Notes: generated by a model not told the origin, from the letters alone. 64,000 nucleotides of DNA from Ruminococcus sp. OA3 (GCF_022440845.1 NZ_JAKNTO010000001.1:620001-684000); one strand, 5' to 3'; counted from the stretch's first letter, positions 32,181 through 41,104 are shown. Program-made: numbers and translations.

Positions 32181-33681
32181 GTGCATCTCCTCCACCAAGT
32201 GCTAATTCCATCAGGTTATTATTGTTAATATCAGATCCTTCCACACTCTCAACGATCTTTCCACCCTGAAGAACAATGACTCGATCCGATAAATCCACCA
32301 TCTCATCGACCTCCGATGAGATCAGCAGGACAGAAGTCCCCTCTGCCGCTATTTTTTTGATTGTTTTGTAGATTTCCATTTTGGAACCGACATCAACGCC
32401 CCTCGTCGGCTCGTCCAGGACCAGCACCGGCGCTTTCTTGTTCAGCCATTTTGCGAAAACTACTTTCTGCTGATTTCCTCCGGAGAGCTGAGACGCAAGG
32501 GTCTTCTCGTCCGGCACTTTAATATTCAGCTTCCTGATCAGATCCCTGGTCTCCTCTGCTTCCTTATTTACATTAACAAATTTTAACCGTTTGGAGCAGT
32601 AGCTGTCCAGCTTAGCCGCCGTACAGTTGTTCGTAATATCCATATTTAAAAACAGGCCGTCATAATGTCTGCTCTCAGTTACATAGCCAATCTTTTTAAG
32701 AAGGGTATTTTTCCTGATCTTTGTCAAAGCCCCCCCTTCCTCCTTAAAAAAAACATCTCCTGCATCGGCACGATCCAGTCCAAGCATGGCACGCACCAGT
32801 TCCGTACGACCGGATCCCATCAGTCCCCAGATTCCCAGGATTTCACCTTTTCTTAATTCAAAGCTTACCCCTCTCAGCAGATTCCCGCTGATGATCTGAT
32901 TGACCTTTAAAATCACCTCATCGGTCCTGTGAGCCGTTTCTTTCTTCTCAGCCGCAGCCGGTTTCTGCCCAATGATCATGGTCACCAAATCCGCTTTCTG
33001 AAGTCCCTCTACCACACCGGTACCGCTCCTAACCCCGTCGCGAAGCACCAGGTAATCATCGCATAATACTGTGATTTCATCCAGAAAATGCGAAATATAG
33101 ATGATGATCTTACCTTCATTCTTCAGTCTGTTAATCACCTCAAAGAGTTTATTTTTCTCATGCAGGCTTAAGGAAGAAGTCGGTTCATCAAAAATAATGA
33201 TATTGGCACCCATAGCCAGGGCACGGGCAATCTCCACCATTTGTCTTGCGCCGATGGTGATGTCTTCCATCGCAGAGTGGGGGTTGATATCATTTGCCCC
33301 GAGGAGTTCCAGATATTTTTTTGCCTCTTCTTCCACCTTTGCATTGTCAGTCAGAACAGGCACGGCACCTTTGAACAGGTTTCCGATAAAGACGTTCTGT
33401 GCAACGCTCATTGACGCAAAAAACAACGGCTCCTGATGGATAAATGCAATTCCATTTTTTTCTGCATCCTTCGGCGAATTCATCGTGATACTTTTTCCAT
33501 CGATCAGAACATCGCCCTTATCCTGTTTTAAAATACCACCGAGAATATTCATCAGTGTCGACTTTCCTGCACCGTTGATTCCGATCAATGCCAGTACTTT
33601 TCCGGGTTCAGCCTTTAACGTAACGTCATCAAGGGCTAAAACGCCAGGAAACTGCTTTGTTATATGATTCATCTCCAGCAT
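32173..33681 (-). CDS. Ribose-type ABC importer double ATPase
   Basis: 502 aa with two fused NBDs, RbsA/MglA/XylG type. NBD1: Walker A GINGAGKST, signature ITIGARQMVEIARA, Walker B IIIFDEPTSS, H-loop ISHFLDE. NBD2: degenerate P-loop GLMGSGRTE (normal for this family), signature LSGGNQQKVVFAKW, Walker B VLVLDEPTRGVD. It energises uptake by the two flanking permeases. It is the intact counterpart against which the pseudo-ABC protein at 22687-24039 can be compared. ATG at 33681 has AGAGGGAC upstream; an in-frame start 15 bases earlier overlaps that site. Confidence 0.95.
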   Translation of the reverse strand: MLEMNHITKQFPGVLALDDVTLKAEPGKVLALIGINGAGKSTLMNILGGILKQDKGDVLIDGKSITMNSPKDAEKNGIAFIHQEPLFFASMSVAQNVFIGNLFKGAVPVLTDNAKVEEEAKKYLELLGANDINPHSAMEDITIGARQMVEIARALAMGANIIIFDEPTSSLSLHEKNKLFEVINRLKNEGKIIIYISHFLDEITVLCDDYLVLRDGVRSGTGVVEGLQKADLVTMIIGQKPAAAEKKETAHRTDEVILKVNQIISGNLLRGVSFELRKGEILGIWGLMGSGRTELVRAMLGLDRADAGDVFFKEEGGALTKIRKNTLLKKIGYVTESRHYDGLFLNMDITNNCTAAKLDSYCSKRLKFVNVNKEAEETRDLIRKLNIKVPDEKTLASQLSGGNQQKVVFAKWLNKKAPVLVLDEPTRGVDVGSKMEIYKTIKKIAAEGTSVLLISSEVDEMVDLSDRVIVLQGGKIVESVEGSDINNNNLMELALGGGDAHE

Positions 33682-33692
33682 AATTGTCCCTC

Positions 33693-34679
33693 TCAATCTC
33701 TGTTTCTTAAACAGTCTAATGCAATGATAATCACAATCAGAACACCCTTGATGATCAATCCAACATAATATGTATATCCCATCAAATTAATAAAGTTACT
33801 GATCACTGTGATAAACAGTGCCCCCAATACAGATCCCAGTATATTGCCTTTTCCGCCGGATAAACTTGCACCCCCAATGACTGCAGCACTGATCGTATCG
33901 GTCAGCATGGTATTTCCGACCATTGTGGCCCCTGCCATATTTGTACGCGCCGCAAGCAGAATTCCTGCCATACAGGCATAGATGCCTGCTATCATATATG
34001 TGCAGAAGATATACCGATCTGTTCTGATACCGGATACCCGGGCTGTTTCCTCATTCTGACCAATCATATAAAAAATTCTTCCATACTTTGTTTTCTTAAG
34101 AATCATGTGACTGATAACCGCCACGATAAAGAAGATTGGAATCGAGATGGGTACAATGCCTATCTTAATTCCAAGAAACAGAAATACATCCGGAAGTCCG
34201 AAAACACTTTTTGAATTTGTTATCATAACAGCAAAACCATTGGCAATGATCTGTGTAGACAGCGTTACGATAAATGGAATCATCCTGGCTTTTGCGACCG
34301 CCACACCATTGATCATCCCAAATACCGCGCCGACGCCAAAAATGATGAGGATACCGATAACTACATTTCCTGTCTTTGACATGAACAACGCCCCCGGTAT
34401 TGTCGCCGCCATCAGTACGGCGGGCATTGATAAATCAATGCCCCCGATGATTAAGATAAACGTCATTCCCAAACATAACATACCAACGGTCGTGAGCTGT
34501 TCCAAAACATTAATAATATTATTCAGACTTAAAAAATTTGGTACTGCTGCAGAAAGTATAATCACAAAGATCAATGCCGCTGCTGCTGTTGCCATATCAA
34601 GGGCTTTCTTTCTATCCGACAATACTGTCTGCATCCAATTATGAACCGGTTTAGCCGTTTTAGCCGTCTGACTACTCAT
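33693..34679 (-). CDS. Ribose-type ABC importer permease (proximal)
   Basis: 328 aa BPD_transp_2 permease with about nine helices. Family blocks: GGIDLSMPAVLMAATIPGAL, the cytosolic coupling segment GQNEETARVSGI and GGASLSGGKGNILGSVLGAL. Second gene of the operon, after the binding protein. GAGGAAA precedes the ATG. It shares only the family pattern with the distal permease, so the transporter has two different membrane subunits. Confidence 0.92.
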   Translation of the reverse strand: MSSQTAKTAKPVHNWMQTVLSDRKKALDMATAAAALIFVIILSAAVPNFLSLNNIINVLEQLTTVGMLCLGMTFILIIGGIDLSMPAVLMAATIPGALFMSKTGNVVIGILIIFGVGAVFGMINGVAVAKARMIPFIVTLSTQIIANGFAVMITNSKSVFGLPDVFLFLGIKIGIVPISIPIFFIVAVISHMILKKTKYGRIFYMIGQNEETARVSGIRTDRYIFCTYMIAGIYACMAGILLAARTNMAGATMVGNTMLTDTISAAVIGGASLSGGKGNILGSVLGALFITVISNFINLMGYTYYVGLIIKGVLIVIIIALDCLRNRD

Positions 34680-34712
34680 ATTATTTCCTCACAATCCTTT
34701 TGTTCCTGATGA

Positions 34713-35792
34713 TCAGCTCCAGAGCAGTTTCGTCAGCTCTTCGTCCTGATAGTTTTCACGCGTATATACTGGTCCTTTTACGTAAGTCTCTTCCACTTTT
34801 TCACCCTTTGCCAGCGCGATACACTGATCCACGATCGTCTGGGACATACTCACAATATCCATCAGTGAATCCGCATCAACATATCCCTCACTGATTGCAT
34901 CCAGTCCTTCCTTATATACATCCGTTGCGGCAAACCAGATATGTCCCTCTTCTCCGTTTTTGATCCACTGATTTGTAGACTGAAGAGCGGCTTTTGCCGC
35001 CGGAAGAAGGAAGTCAGACGCGATGTAGATACAGTTTGCATCCGGGTTCGCTCTCATCGTACTCGGCAGATTTGATTCCAGCCAGTCCGGATCCCAGTCA
35101 GTGTCCAGGTCTGTGACAATTTTGGCACCTTTGTCCGCATATTCATCAACCGCCCGCTTCACACCATTGATGCGGTCAACAGAATTCTGATCCGAAGTGG
35201 AACCACTGCAGATAACCAGATTCAACTCTGTTTCTCCCTCCTCAATCATCTGGTCAAATACAGATTTTACAGAAGCAAACCCCTGGTCTTCTGCGTCAAC
35301 ACCCACGAAGGTATCCGGTTTATACTGCCCATCCGGGTTATACGGTCTGTTTTGAATCATCACCGGAATTCCGGCATCCTGACATTCTTTGATCATTGTA
35401 TCCGTGGCTGCCACATCCTCCGGACAGATACACATCACATCCACCTTCTGACTGATCAAATCCTTTACATCTGAGATCTGTTTGCTGACATCGTTATCTG
35501 CAGAGGTAACAATAAATTCAACTTTCGGATTGCTCTCTGATCCGAACTGTTTTGTGTATTCATCGGTTTTGACAAATACGTCGTTCATCAGTGCATTGAA
35601 AGACATTCCTACTTTAATCGTATCACCTGAAGAACTTTCTTCCCCTGCTGCTTTGTCGGCTCCTTCTGATGCACCTTCATCAGTGCTTCCATTTTCCGCA
35701 GACTGAGACTCCTCTTTTGATCCGCCGCCGCATGCTGCCATCGACAAAACCATGACTCCCGCCATCAATAATGCAAATATTCTTTTTTTCAT
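34713..35792 (-). CDS. Sugar ABC importer substrate-binding lipoprotein
   Basis: 359 aa. Signal peptide MKKRIFALLMAGVMV with lipobox LSMAAC (Cys21 lipidated), then a Ser/Glu/Gly-rich tether (about 22-58). The Peripla_BP_4 (ribose/galactose-type) domain starts at IKVGMSFNALMNDV; it includes KVDVMCICPEDVAA and VGVDAEDQGFAS. The start is the ATG at 35792 with AAAGGAAAG upstream; the in-frame ATG at 35822 lacks one. First gene of the importer operon. The substrate cannot be read; a pentose, nucleoside or autoinducer-like furanose is plausible from the family. Confidence 0.93.
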   Translation of the reverse strand: MKKRIFALLMAGVMVLSMAACGGGSKEESQSAENGSTDEGASEGADKAAGEESSSGDTIKVGMSFNALMNDVFVKTDEYTKQFGSESNPKVEFIVTSADNDVSKQISDVKDLISQKVDVMCICPEDVAATDTMIKECQDAGIPVMIQNRPYNPDGQYKPDTFVGVDAEDQGFASVKSVFDQMIEEGETELNLVICSGSTSDQNSVDRINGVKRAVDEYADKGAKIVTDLDTDWDPDWLESNLPSTMRANPDANCIYIASDFLLPAAKAALQSTNQWIKNGEEGHIWFAATDVYKEGLDAISEGYVDADSLMDIVSMSQTIVDQCIALAKGEKVEETYVKGPVYTRENYQDEELTKLLWS

Positions 35793-35874
35793 ATTCTTTC
35801 CTTTCTCATCATTCTTTTTCATATGTTATTCTGTACATTTTCGCTCGCGATATCGCTTTTGTTTTGTATAATTT

Positions 35875-35903
35875 ATATTAACATTGGCTTTTTTGTTTGT
35901 AAA
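35875..35903 (-). promoter_or_regulatory. Promoter of the sugar importer operon
   Basis: TTTACA (35898-35903, minus strand), a 17-base spacer, TAATAT (35875-35880). Expected transcription start near 35868. Two GTGCAC palindromes lie just upstream (35928-35960). Confidence 0.75.
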
Positions 35904-35927
35904 CATTATTCATATTTTAACTAATAT

Positions 35928-35960
35928 TTAGTGCACTAATTATTAGATTTAGTGCACTTT
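35928..35960. promoter_or_regulatory. Paired GTGCAC palindromes upstream of the importer promoter
   Basis: TTAGTGCACTAA (35928-35939) is a perfect 12-base palindrome. A second copy, TTAGTGCACTTT (35949-35960), is centred 21 bases away, two helical turns. Centres are near -66 and -87 relative to the predicted start, upstream of the -35. That position suits an activator (YesN-type regulator or a LacI member) more than simple blocking. The GC centre differs from the CG centre usual for LacI operators. Confidence 0.6.
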
Positions 35961-35987
35961 TTTCCAAAAAACTGTGTTCTCTGGAAA

Positions 35988-36030
35988 ACAAAAGACGCCG
36001 AAAACCTTTTTCAAAGTTTTCGGCGTCTTT
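35988..36030 (-). terminator. Terminator of tRNA-Arg
   Basis: A perfect 15-bp stem (35991-36005 with 36016-36030) is followed leftwards by TTTTGTTTTCC. Five bases downstream of the tRNA 3' end. Confidence 0.9.
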
Positions 36031-36034
36031 TAAA

Positions 36035-36108
36035 CGTCGCTAAGAGGATTTGAACCTCCGGCCTACCGCTTAGGAGGCGGTCGCTCTATCCAGCTGAGCT
36101 ATAGCGAC
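36035..36108 (-). tRNA. tRNA-Arg (anticodon CCT, reads AGG)
   Basis: Complete 74-nt cloverleaf: acceptor arms GTCGCTA and TAGCGAC pair fully. The D-arm is GCTCAGCTGGATAGAGC, the anticodon loop CTCCTAA has CCT at its centre, and the T-loop TTCAAAT is closed by GGAGG/CCTCT. The 3' CCA is not encoded. It has its own promoter (36147-36175) and terminator. Confidence 0.97.
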
Positions 36109-36116
36109 AGATAAAA

Positions 36117-36148
36117 ATGATATAGCAACCAATCAGCTGCTATATCAT
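36117..36148 (-). terminator. Terminator of the DUF305 gene, overlapping the tRNA promoter
   Basis: A perfect 11-bp stem (36117-36127 with 36138-36148), loop of 10, then TTTTTAT leftwards. It lies after the DUF305 gene. The predicted tRNA transcription start (near 36140) falls inside its upstream arm. Confidence 0.8.
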
Positions 36149-36175
36149 TATACTATTTTACGCTGCCTGTTTCAA
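36147..36175 (-). promoter_or_regulatory. Promoter of tRNA-Arg(CCT)
   Basis: TTGAAA (36170-36175, minus strand), a 17-base spacer, TATAAT (36147-36152). The -10 box shares two bases with the upstream arm of the terminator hairpin. Confidence 0.85.
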
Positions 36176-36211
36176 CAATTAATTAAATTTTTTATTTTTT
36201 ATAATGACCGC

Positions 36212-36841
36212 TCAATGTGCATGTCCCTCACCATCCAGAAACTTCTGCATGTCGGCCATCTCCTGTTTCTGCAGAGAAATAATATTGTTGGCAAACTCTA
36301 TGACTTCCTCGTCTCCTGTGTTGTACACGATCGCCTCCGCCATATCAATTGCCATCTGATGGTGCATGGACATTCCCATGGCAAAAGCCGTGTCCAGATC
36401 GCCCGCATTCGTATCGTTATGACCTTCGTGATGTTCCAGCATCATTTTATTGTATTTCTTCAGGTAATCCTGTTCCTGATCAAAATCTGTCTGGCCCGAT
36501 TTTTCAATTCTTTTTATCATATCGTTCATCTGATCAATTTCCTGGTCCTGTGCGCTGATGATATCATTCGCCATCTCGCTGAATCTGGCTTTATCCCCTG
36601 CATGCTTGAGGTAACTCCTGGACATATCAATCGCGGCCTCGTGGTGCGGAATCATGCCGTACAGAAAGTCGAGAGACGCGTTGCCGGTGTCTTCCACATT
36701 GTCCATATTTTCCATCATCAGATCCATGTATCCCTTTTCTTCCGTGAGGTAGGATTCCAGTTTGCTGTCATCTTTTTTCTCACATCCAAACAGAAAAAGC
36801 ATCATACCGGTCAATATGGTAATAAATAAATATTTCTTCAT
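36212..36841 (-). CDS. DUF305 lipoprotein
   Basis: 209 aa. Signal peptide with lipobox LFLFGC (lipidated Cys20), then a helical DUF305 domain. Two repeats carry the family His pairs: MIPHHEAAIDMSRSYLKHAG and MSMHHQMAIDMAEAI. Further His/Met residues (MLEHHEGHN and the tail EGHAH) fit a ferritin-like bundle that binds metal; DUF305 proteins are often linked to copper, but the function here is not proven. No copper genes lie beside it. Upstream of the start (36842-36938) is a hairpin separating it from deoC, so it is probably transcribed from its own promoter. Confidence 0.85.
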   Translation of the reverse strand: MKKYLFITILTGMMLFLFGCEKKDDSKLESYLTEEKGYMDLMMENMDNVEDTGNASLDFLYGMIPHHEAAIDMSRSYLKHAGDKARFSEMANDIISAQDQEIDQMNDMIKRIEKSGQTDFDQEQDYLKKYNKMMLEHHEGHNDTNAGDLDTAFAMGMSMHHQMAIDMAEAIVYNTGDEEVIEFANNIISLQKQEMADMQKFLDGEGHAH

Positions 36842-36938
36842 GACTAACCTCCGAAAACTATTTATCCATATTATTGACCATATACCGTTTCTTATGTATC
36901 ACAGAGGAAAATAAATCCTCCGATACACGATCCTTATC

Positions 36939-37592
36939 CTACAGGCTCTCCGTGACAAGCTTCACCGCAGAGCTGGTTCCCACACGGCTGCAGCCGGCGT
37001 CGATAAACGCCCGGAGGTCATCGACCGTGCGAACTCCGCCCGCCGCCTTGATCTTCACATCAGGACCAATATGCTGCTTAAACAATTCCACATCTTCAAT
37101 AGTAGCTCCACCTGTTCCAAACCCCGTAGATGTCTTAATATAATCGGCGCCTGCATTCGTCACAGCCTTACACATTGCTATTTTCTCGTCCTGTGTCAGG
37201 TAACATGTTTCTATGATAACCTTCAGAATTTTATCTCCCACCACTTTTTTCATAGCAGAAATTTCTTTTTCCACCTTATTATAATCACCGTTTTTCACAT
37301 CCGTAATGTTGATGACCATATCAATCTCACTGGCACCGTCCTCCAATGCCTGTTTTGTCTCTGCCACTTTTGCCTCTGTCACGGAATACCCAAGCGGAAA
37401 ACCCACAACCGTACAAATATTGATCTGGTCCCCATATTTCTCATGGACACGCGCAATATAGCACGGCGGGATACAGACGCTTGCCGTCTGGTATTTAACC
37501 GCTTCCTCACATAACTTTTCAATATCCGTCCACAATGCAAACGCTTTCAACTGTGTGTGATCCACATAATGCAACAAATCCAACTCTTTCAT
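36939..37592 (-). CDS. deoC: Deoxyribose-phosphate aldolase
   Basis: 217 aa, usual size. It cleaves 2-deoxyribose-5-phosphate to glyceraldehyde-3-phosphate and acetaldehyde, using the Schiff-base lysine in ADYIKTSTGFGTGGAT. Other blocks: DHTQLKAFA near the N terminus, CTVVGFPLGYS and KAAGGVRTVDD. ATG with AGGAGG upstream. It follows deoB by 14 bases; the two enzymes channel deoxynucleoside sugars into glycolysis. Confidence 0.96.
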   Translation of the reverse strand: MKELDLLHYVDHTQLKAFALWTDIEKLCEEAVKYQTASVCIPPCYIARVHEKYGDQINICTVVGFPLGYSVTEAKVAETKQALEDGASEIDMVINITDVKNGDYNKVEKEISAMKKVVGDKILKVIIETCYLTQDEKIAMCKAVTNAGADYIKTSTGFGTGGATIEDVELFKQHIGPDVKIKAAGGVRTVDDLRAFIDAGCSRVGTSSAVKLVTESL

Positions 37593-37606
37593 GTCATCCT
37601 CCTGTT

Positions 37607-38779
37607 TTATCTTTTTATCTCGTTAAAAAAACCTGTTCCTCCTGTTTTTCCGGGAATTCCTAACATCTCAAGCACTGTCGCTGCAATGTCTGAGAAACTG
37701 TTTCTCGTTCCCAGATCGCAGTTTTCCCTGACAGCTTTTCCATATACAAGAAGTGGTGTATACTCTCTTGAGTGATCCGTACTGGGAGTTCCGGGATCAC
37801 AGCCATGATCCCCGGTGATTATCAGCACATCTTCATCTCTCATCTTATTAAGAAATCCTCCCAGCCAGCTGTCAAATCTGGTCACTGCTTTTGCGTAACC
37901 ATCGATATCATTGCGGTGCCCGTACAACATATCAAAGTCTACTAAATTTACAAAGCAAAGTCCCTGAAAATCTGTTTCTGCGATTTCTTCTGTCTGCCTC
38001 ATGCCATCATCATTATTCTGTATCGAAGAAGTTTTTGTAATTCCCTTACCGGCAAAAATATCGTTGATTTTTCCGACTGCGATCACCGACATCCCGGCAT
38101 TTTTAATATAATCCAGCATTGTATTCGAAGGAGGAATCAGAGAGAAATCATGGCGATTCTTTGTTCTTTGAAAATCAGGTGCTTTTCCAATAAACGGCCT
38201 GGCAATCACTCTTCCCACTCCGTGTTCACCCTGCAGAATTTCTCTCGCGATCCGGCAATACTCGTAAAGCGTTTTGACCGGTATGATATCCTCATGAGCA
38301 GCAATTTGGAAAACACTGTCCGCAGAGGTGTATACGATAAGTTTTCCACTCTTTAAATGTTCTTCGCCGTAGTCCTTGATAACCTCCGTTCCAGAATACG
38401 GCCGGTTGCACAGCACCCCTCGTCCGGTTTCTTTCTCAAATGTGTTCAGCACATCCTCAGGAAACCCTTCCGGATACGTTGGCATCGCCTGTTCTGATAT
38501 AATACCGGCAATTTCCCAGTGTCCAATCGTAGTATCTTTCCCTCTGGAAGCTTCCTTCATACGCGCAAAAGCTCCTGCCGGAGAATTTTCACTCTCACAG
38601 CAGGATACTCCTTCTATATTATAAAGTCCCAGTTTCTTCATATTCGGTGTATGATACACTTCGGAGGCAGCAATGGTACCTAAAGTATTACTGCCCACAT
38701 CCTTATAATCTGCCGCGTCCGGCATCTCTCCGATTCCAAAGCTGTCCAGCACAATCAAAAAAACACGCTTTATCCTCAT
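37607..38779 (-). CDS. deoB: Phosphopentomutase
   Basis: 390 aa, normal length. It interconverts (deoxy)ribose-1- and 5-phosphate with two Mn ions; alkaline-phosphatase fold. Motifs: VFLIVLDSFGIGEMPDA, the metal/catalytic threonine region GKDTTIGHWEIAG, and the C-terminal ITGDHGCDPGTPSTDHSREYTPLLVYG. It links nucleoside phosphorylase products to deoC. DUF3881 ends nine bases upstream, so a serS-DUF3881-deoB-deoC transcript is possible. Confidence 0.96.
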   Translation of the reverse strand: MRIKRVFLIVLDSFGIGEMPDAADYKDVGSNTLGTIAASEVYHTPNMKKLGLYNIEGVSCCESENSPAGAFARMKEASRGKDTTIGHWEIAGIISEQAMPTYPEGFPEDVLNTFEKETGRGVLCNRPYSGTEVIKDYGEEHLKSGKLIVYTSADSVFQIAAHEDIIPVKTLYEYCRIAREILQGEHGVGRVIARPFIGKAPDFQRTKNRHDFSLIPPSNTMLDYIKNAGMSVIAVGKINDIFAGKGITKTSSIQNNDDGMRQTEEIAETDFQGLCFVNLVDFDMLYGHRNDIDGYAKAVTRFDSWLGGFLNKMRDEDVLIITGDHGCDPGTPSTDHSREYTPLLVYGKAVRENCDLGTRNSFSDIAATVLEMLGIPGKTGGTGFFNEIKR

Positions 38780-38788
38780 ATTAACCTC

Positions 38789-39664
38789 TTAAAAATTCAA
38801 AAATCCCTGAAGCCAGATAACCGCCTTAAACCTGCGGCCTATCTCCGGCTCTCCCAACAGATCCTTCTGGTTAATGCATACATCAAACTTGATATCATTA
38901 CAGTTCAAGCTGATCTGATACATTTTTTCCTTTGTAAGTACATTCGTGGATTCCACAAAATCAACGATATCACCCATCACGTTATACTGATCACATTCAA
39001 CTCCGTATGGCATGAAGTAGGAATCCACAATGGTAAATACATCCTCCTGCTGAATGCGGCGTGAAATCATGGTATACGTATCAATGTCCTCCATCGTCAG
39101 GCTTTCCATGGCTTCCTCATCCCCATTTCTCGCAGCAGCGATCAGGTGATTCCTGTTTGTCATCGTTTTCTTATCTTCTTCAACCTGCTGACGGTCTTTC
39201 TTTACAGGGAGCAGAATTTTCCCTTCTATAGCAAGACCGGAAAGTGTTACGGTTGTATCTCCACCGGCTAAGAACCCTTTCTCTTTTTCATTCAGATATT
39301 CACCTGCATTCAACAGATAAAAAATCAGGGTGACCCCGATCCGCACATCATCGCATGCCCCGGCAAATGATTCTTTACCGGCATGTTTTTCAATAATGAC
39401 GCCTTCCTTTGTCGAAACATCTGTGCCATGAAAGTAAGGATAATAATACTCCATCTGGAATTCATTGTTCTCGTCATACTCTCCACAAACCGTAATACCA
39501 CAGTCATATCCAAATGACTTGGACATTTCAGCAAAGAGATGATTACCGTCATGCTCCACCACCATTTTCTCATCGTAGTTTGAGATGACCATATCCAGAA
39601 TTTTATTAAGCTCTTTTTTACTGCCAACTTCAGAAAACCCGATTGCTTTTAAATAGCTATGCAT
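38789..39664 (-). CDS. DUF3881 family protein
   Basis: 291 aa, soluble and acidic, no signal or membrane segment. It begins MHSYLKAIGFSEVGSKKEL and contains a central conserved stretch around AGEYLNEKEKGFL. This pattern is that of DUF3881, a family I know only from Clostridia and especially Lachnospiraceae. Function unknown. The C-terminal part (about 190-291) looks like a small beta-rich domain (VDSYFMPYGVECDQYNVMG). Close spacing to deoB suggests cotranscription but gives no functional clue. Confidence 0.8.
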   Translation of the reverse strand: MHSYLKAIGFSEVGSKKELNKILDMVISNYDEKMVVEHDGNHLFAEMSKSFGYDCGITVCGEYDENNEFQMEYYYPYFHGTDVSTKEGVIIEKHAGKESFAGACDDVRIGVTLIFYLLNAGEYLNEKEKGFLAGGDTTVTLSGLAIEGKILLPVKKDRQQVEEDKKTMTNRNHLIAAARNGDEEAMESLTMEDIDTYTMISRRIQQEDVFTIVDSYFMPYGVECDQYNVMGDIVDFVESTNVLTKEKMYQISLNCNDIKFDVCINQKDLLGEPEIGRRFKAVIWLQGFLNF

Positions 39665-39702
39665 AAGGGCACCCCCTTTCTATATTATTTTTCTTTTTAT
39701 TA

Positions 39703-40992
39703 TTATTTTTTCTTTGGTTCAATAACTTCCATTCCCCCAACATAAGGACGCAGTGCTTCCGGTATTCTGACAGTCCCGTCCGCATTCAGGTTGTTTTCAA
39801 GAAATGCAATCAGCATACGGGGTGGAGCAACCACCGTATTATTCAATGTATGTGCAAAATACTTTCCATCTTTTCCATTTACACGGATTTTCAGTCTCCT
39901 GGCCTGAGCATCTCCCAGATTTGAGCAGCTTCCCACCTCAAAATATTTTTTCTGTCTTGGAGACCACGCTTCCACATCTACAGACTTCACCTTCAGATCT
40001 GCCAGATCCCCGGAGCAGCACTCTAAAGTCCTCACCGGAATATCCAGAGAGCGGAACAAATCAACGGTATTCTGCCACAATTTATCAAACCACTCTTTGC
40101 TTTCCTCTGGTTTGCAGACAACGATCATTTCCTGTTTTTCAAACTGATGAATCCTGTAAACACCGCGCTCTTCAATTCCATGTGCACCCTTTTCTTTTCT
40201 GAAGCACGGTGAATAACTGGTCAATGTCTGAGGAAGATCCTCTTCCTGAACGATCGTATCAATAAATTTTCCAATCATGGAATGTTCACTCGTACCGATC
40301 AGATATAAATCCTCTCCCTCAATCTTATACATCATGGAATCCATCTCAGCGAAGCTCATAACACCTGTCACGACATCGCTTCTGATCATAAACGGCGGCA
40401 CACAGTACGTAAATCCTCTGTTGATCATAAAATCTCTTGCATAAGAGATAACAGCGGAGTGCAGGCGTGCGATATCCCCCATCAGGTAATAAAATCCATT
40501 TCCAGCCACCTTGCGGGCACTGTCCAGATCCAGACCATCAAACCTTTCCATAATTTCTGCATGGTAAGGAATTTCAAAATCCGGTACCACAGGTTCCCCA
40601 TATCTTTGAACCTCAACATTCTCACTGTCATCTTTTCCGATCGGTACAGAAGGATCAATCATATTCGGGATCATCATCATGATTTTTTTGATTTTTTCTT
40701 CTACTTCCCGTTCCTGTGCACTCAATGCCTCGATTCTGGCTCCTGAGGCTTCCACAGAAATCTTCACTTCCTCGGCTTCATCTTTTTTTCCCTGTGCCAT
40801 CAGCATACCGATCTTCTTAGAAATCTTATTCTTTTCTGCCCTGAGTGATTCCACTTCCTGCTTAATATTCCTGTTTTCCTGATCTAGTACAATGACCTCA
40901 TCTACCAGCGACACTTTATGATCCTGAAATTTATTTTTAATATTCTGCTTTACGATATCCGGATTTTCTCTGACAAATCTTATGTCTAACAT
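39703..40992 (-). CDS. serS: Seryl-tRNA synthetase
   Basis: 429 aa class II synthetase. The N-terminal coiled-coil arm (about 30-100, rich in Glu/Lys) binds the tRNA-Ser long variable arm. Catalytic motifs: motif 2 SPCFRKEKGAHGIEERGVYRIHQFEK (split here as FRKEKGAHG and YRIHQFEKQEM) and motif 3 LNNTVVAPPRMLIAFLENN. Length is typical. ATG with AGGAGG. No T-box is seen upstream; the 110-base gap before it contains only a weak promoter-like stretch (TTGAAA/TATAAG). Confidence 0.96.
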   Translation of the reverse strand: MLDIRFVRENPDIVKQNIKNKFQDHKVSLVDEVIVLDQENRNIKQEVESLRAEKNKISKKIGMLMAQGKKDEAEEVKISVEASGARIEALSAQEREVEEKIKKIMMMIPNMIDPSVPIGKDDSENVEVQRYGEPVVPDFEIPYHAEIMERFDGLDLDSARKVAGNGFYYLMGDIARLHSAVISYARDFMINRGFTYCVPPFMIRSDVVTGVMSFAEMDSMMYKIEGEDLYLIGTSEHSMIGKFIDTIVQEEDLPQTLTSYSPCFRKEKGAHGIEERGVYRIHQFEKQEMIVVCKPEESKEWFDKLWQNTVDLFRSLDIPVRTLECCSGDLADLKVKSVDVEAWSPRQKKYFEVGSCSNLGDAQARRLKIRVNGKDGKYFAHTLNNTVVAPPRMLIAFLENNLNADGTVRIPEALRPYVGGMEVIEPKKK

Positions 40993-41104
40993 AACGTCCT
41001 CCTATTTACTGAATGCTTTCCTTATCTTATAATAGTATCAACCTTTTTTCAAGTATCGAATCATGAGATTTTTAAATATTATTTTACATAATTAGTTTAC
41101 ATAA

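Noticed and set aside
35895-35912. CcpA (cre) site near TGTAAACATTATTCA
   Set aside because: Two or more mismatches at conserved positions (G of the CG centre and the 3' CA); overlaps the -35 box.
36939-38779. deoB/deoC as part of the sugar-importer operon
   Set aside because: Separated by a tRNA gene, two terminators and DUF305; a functional link is possible but not shown.
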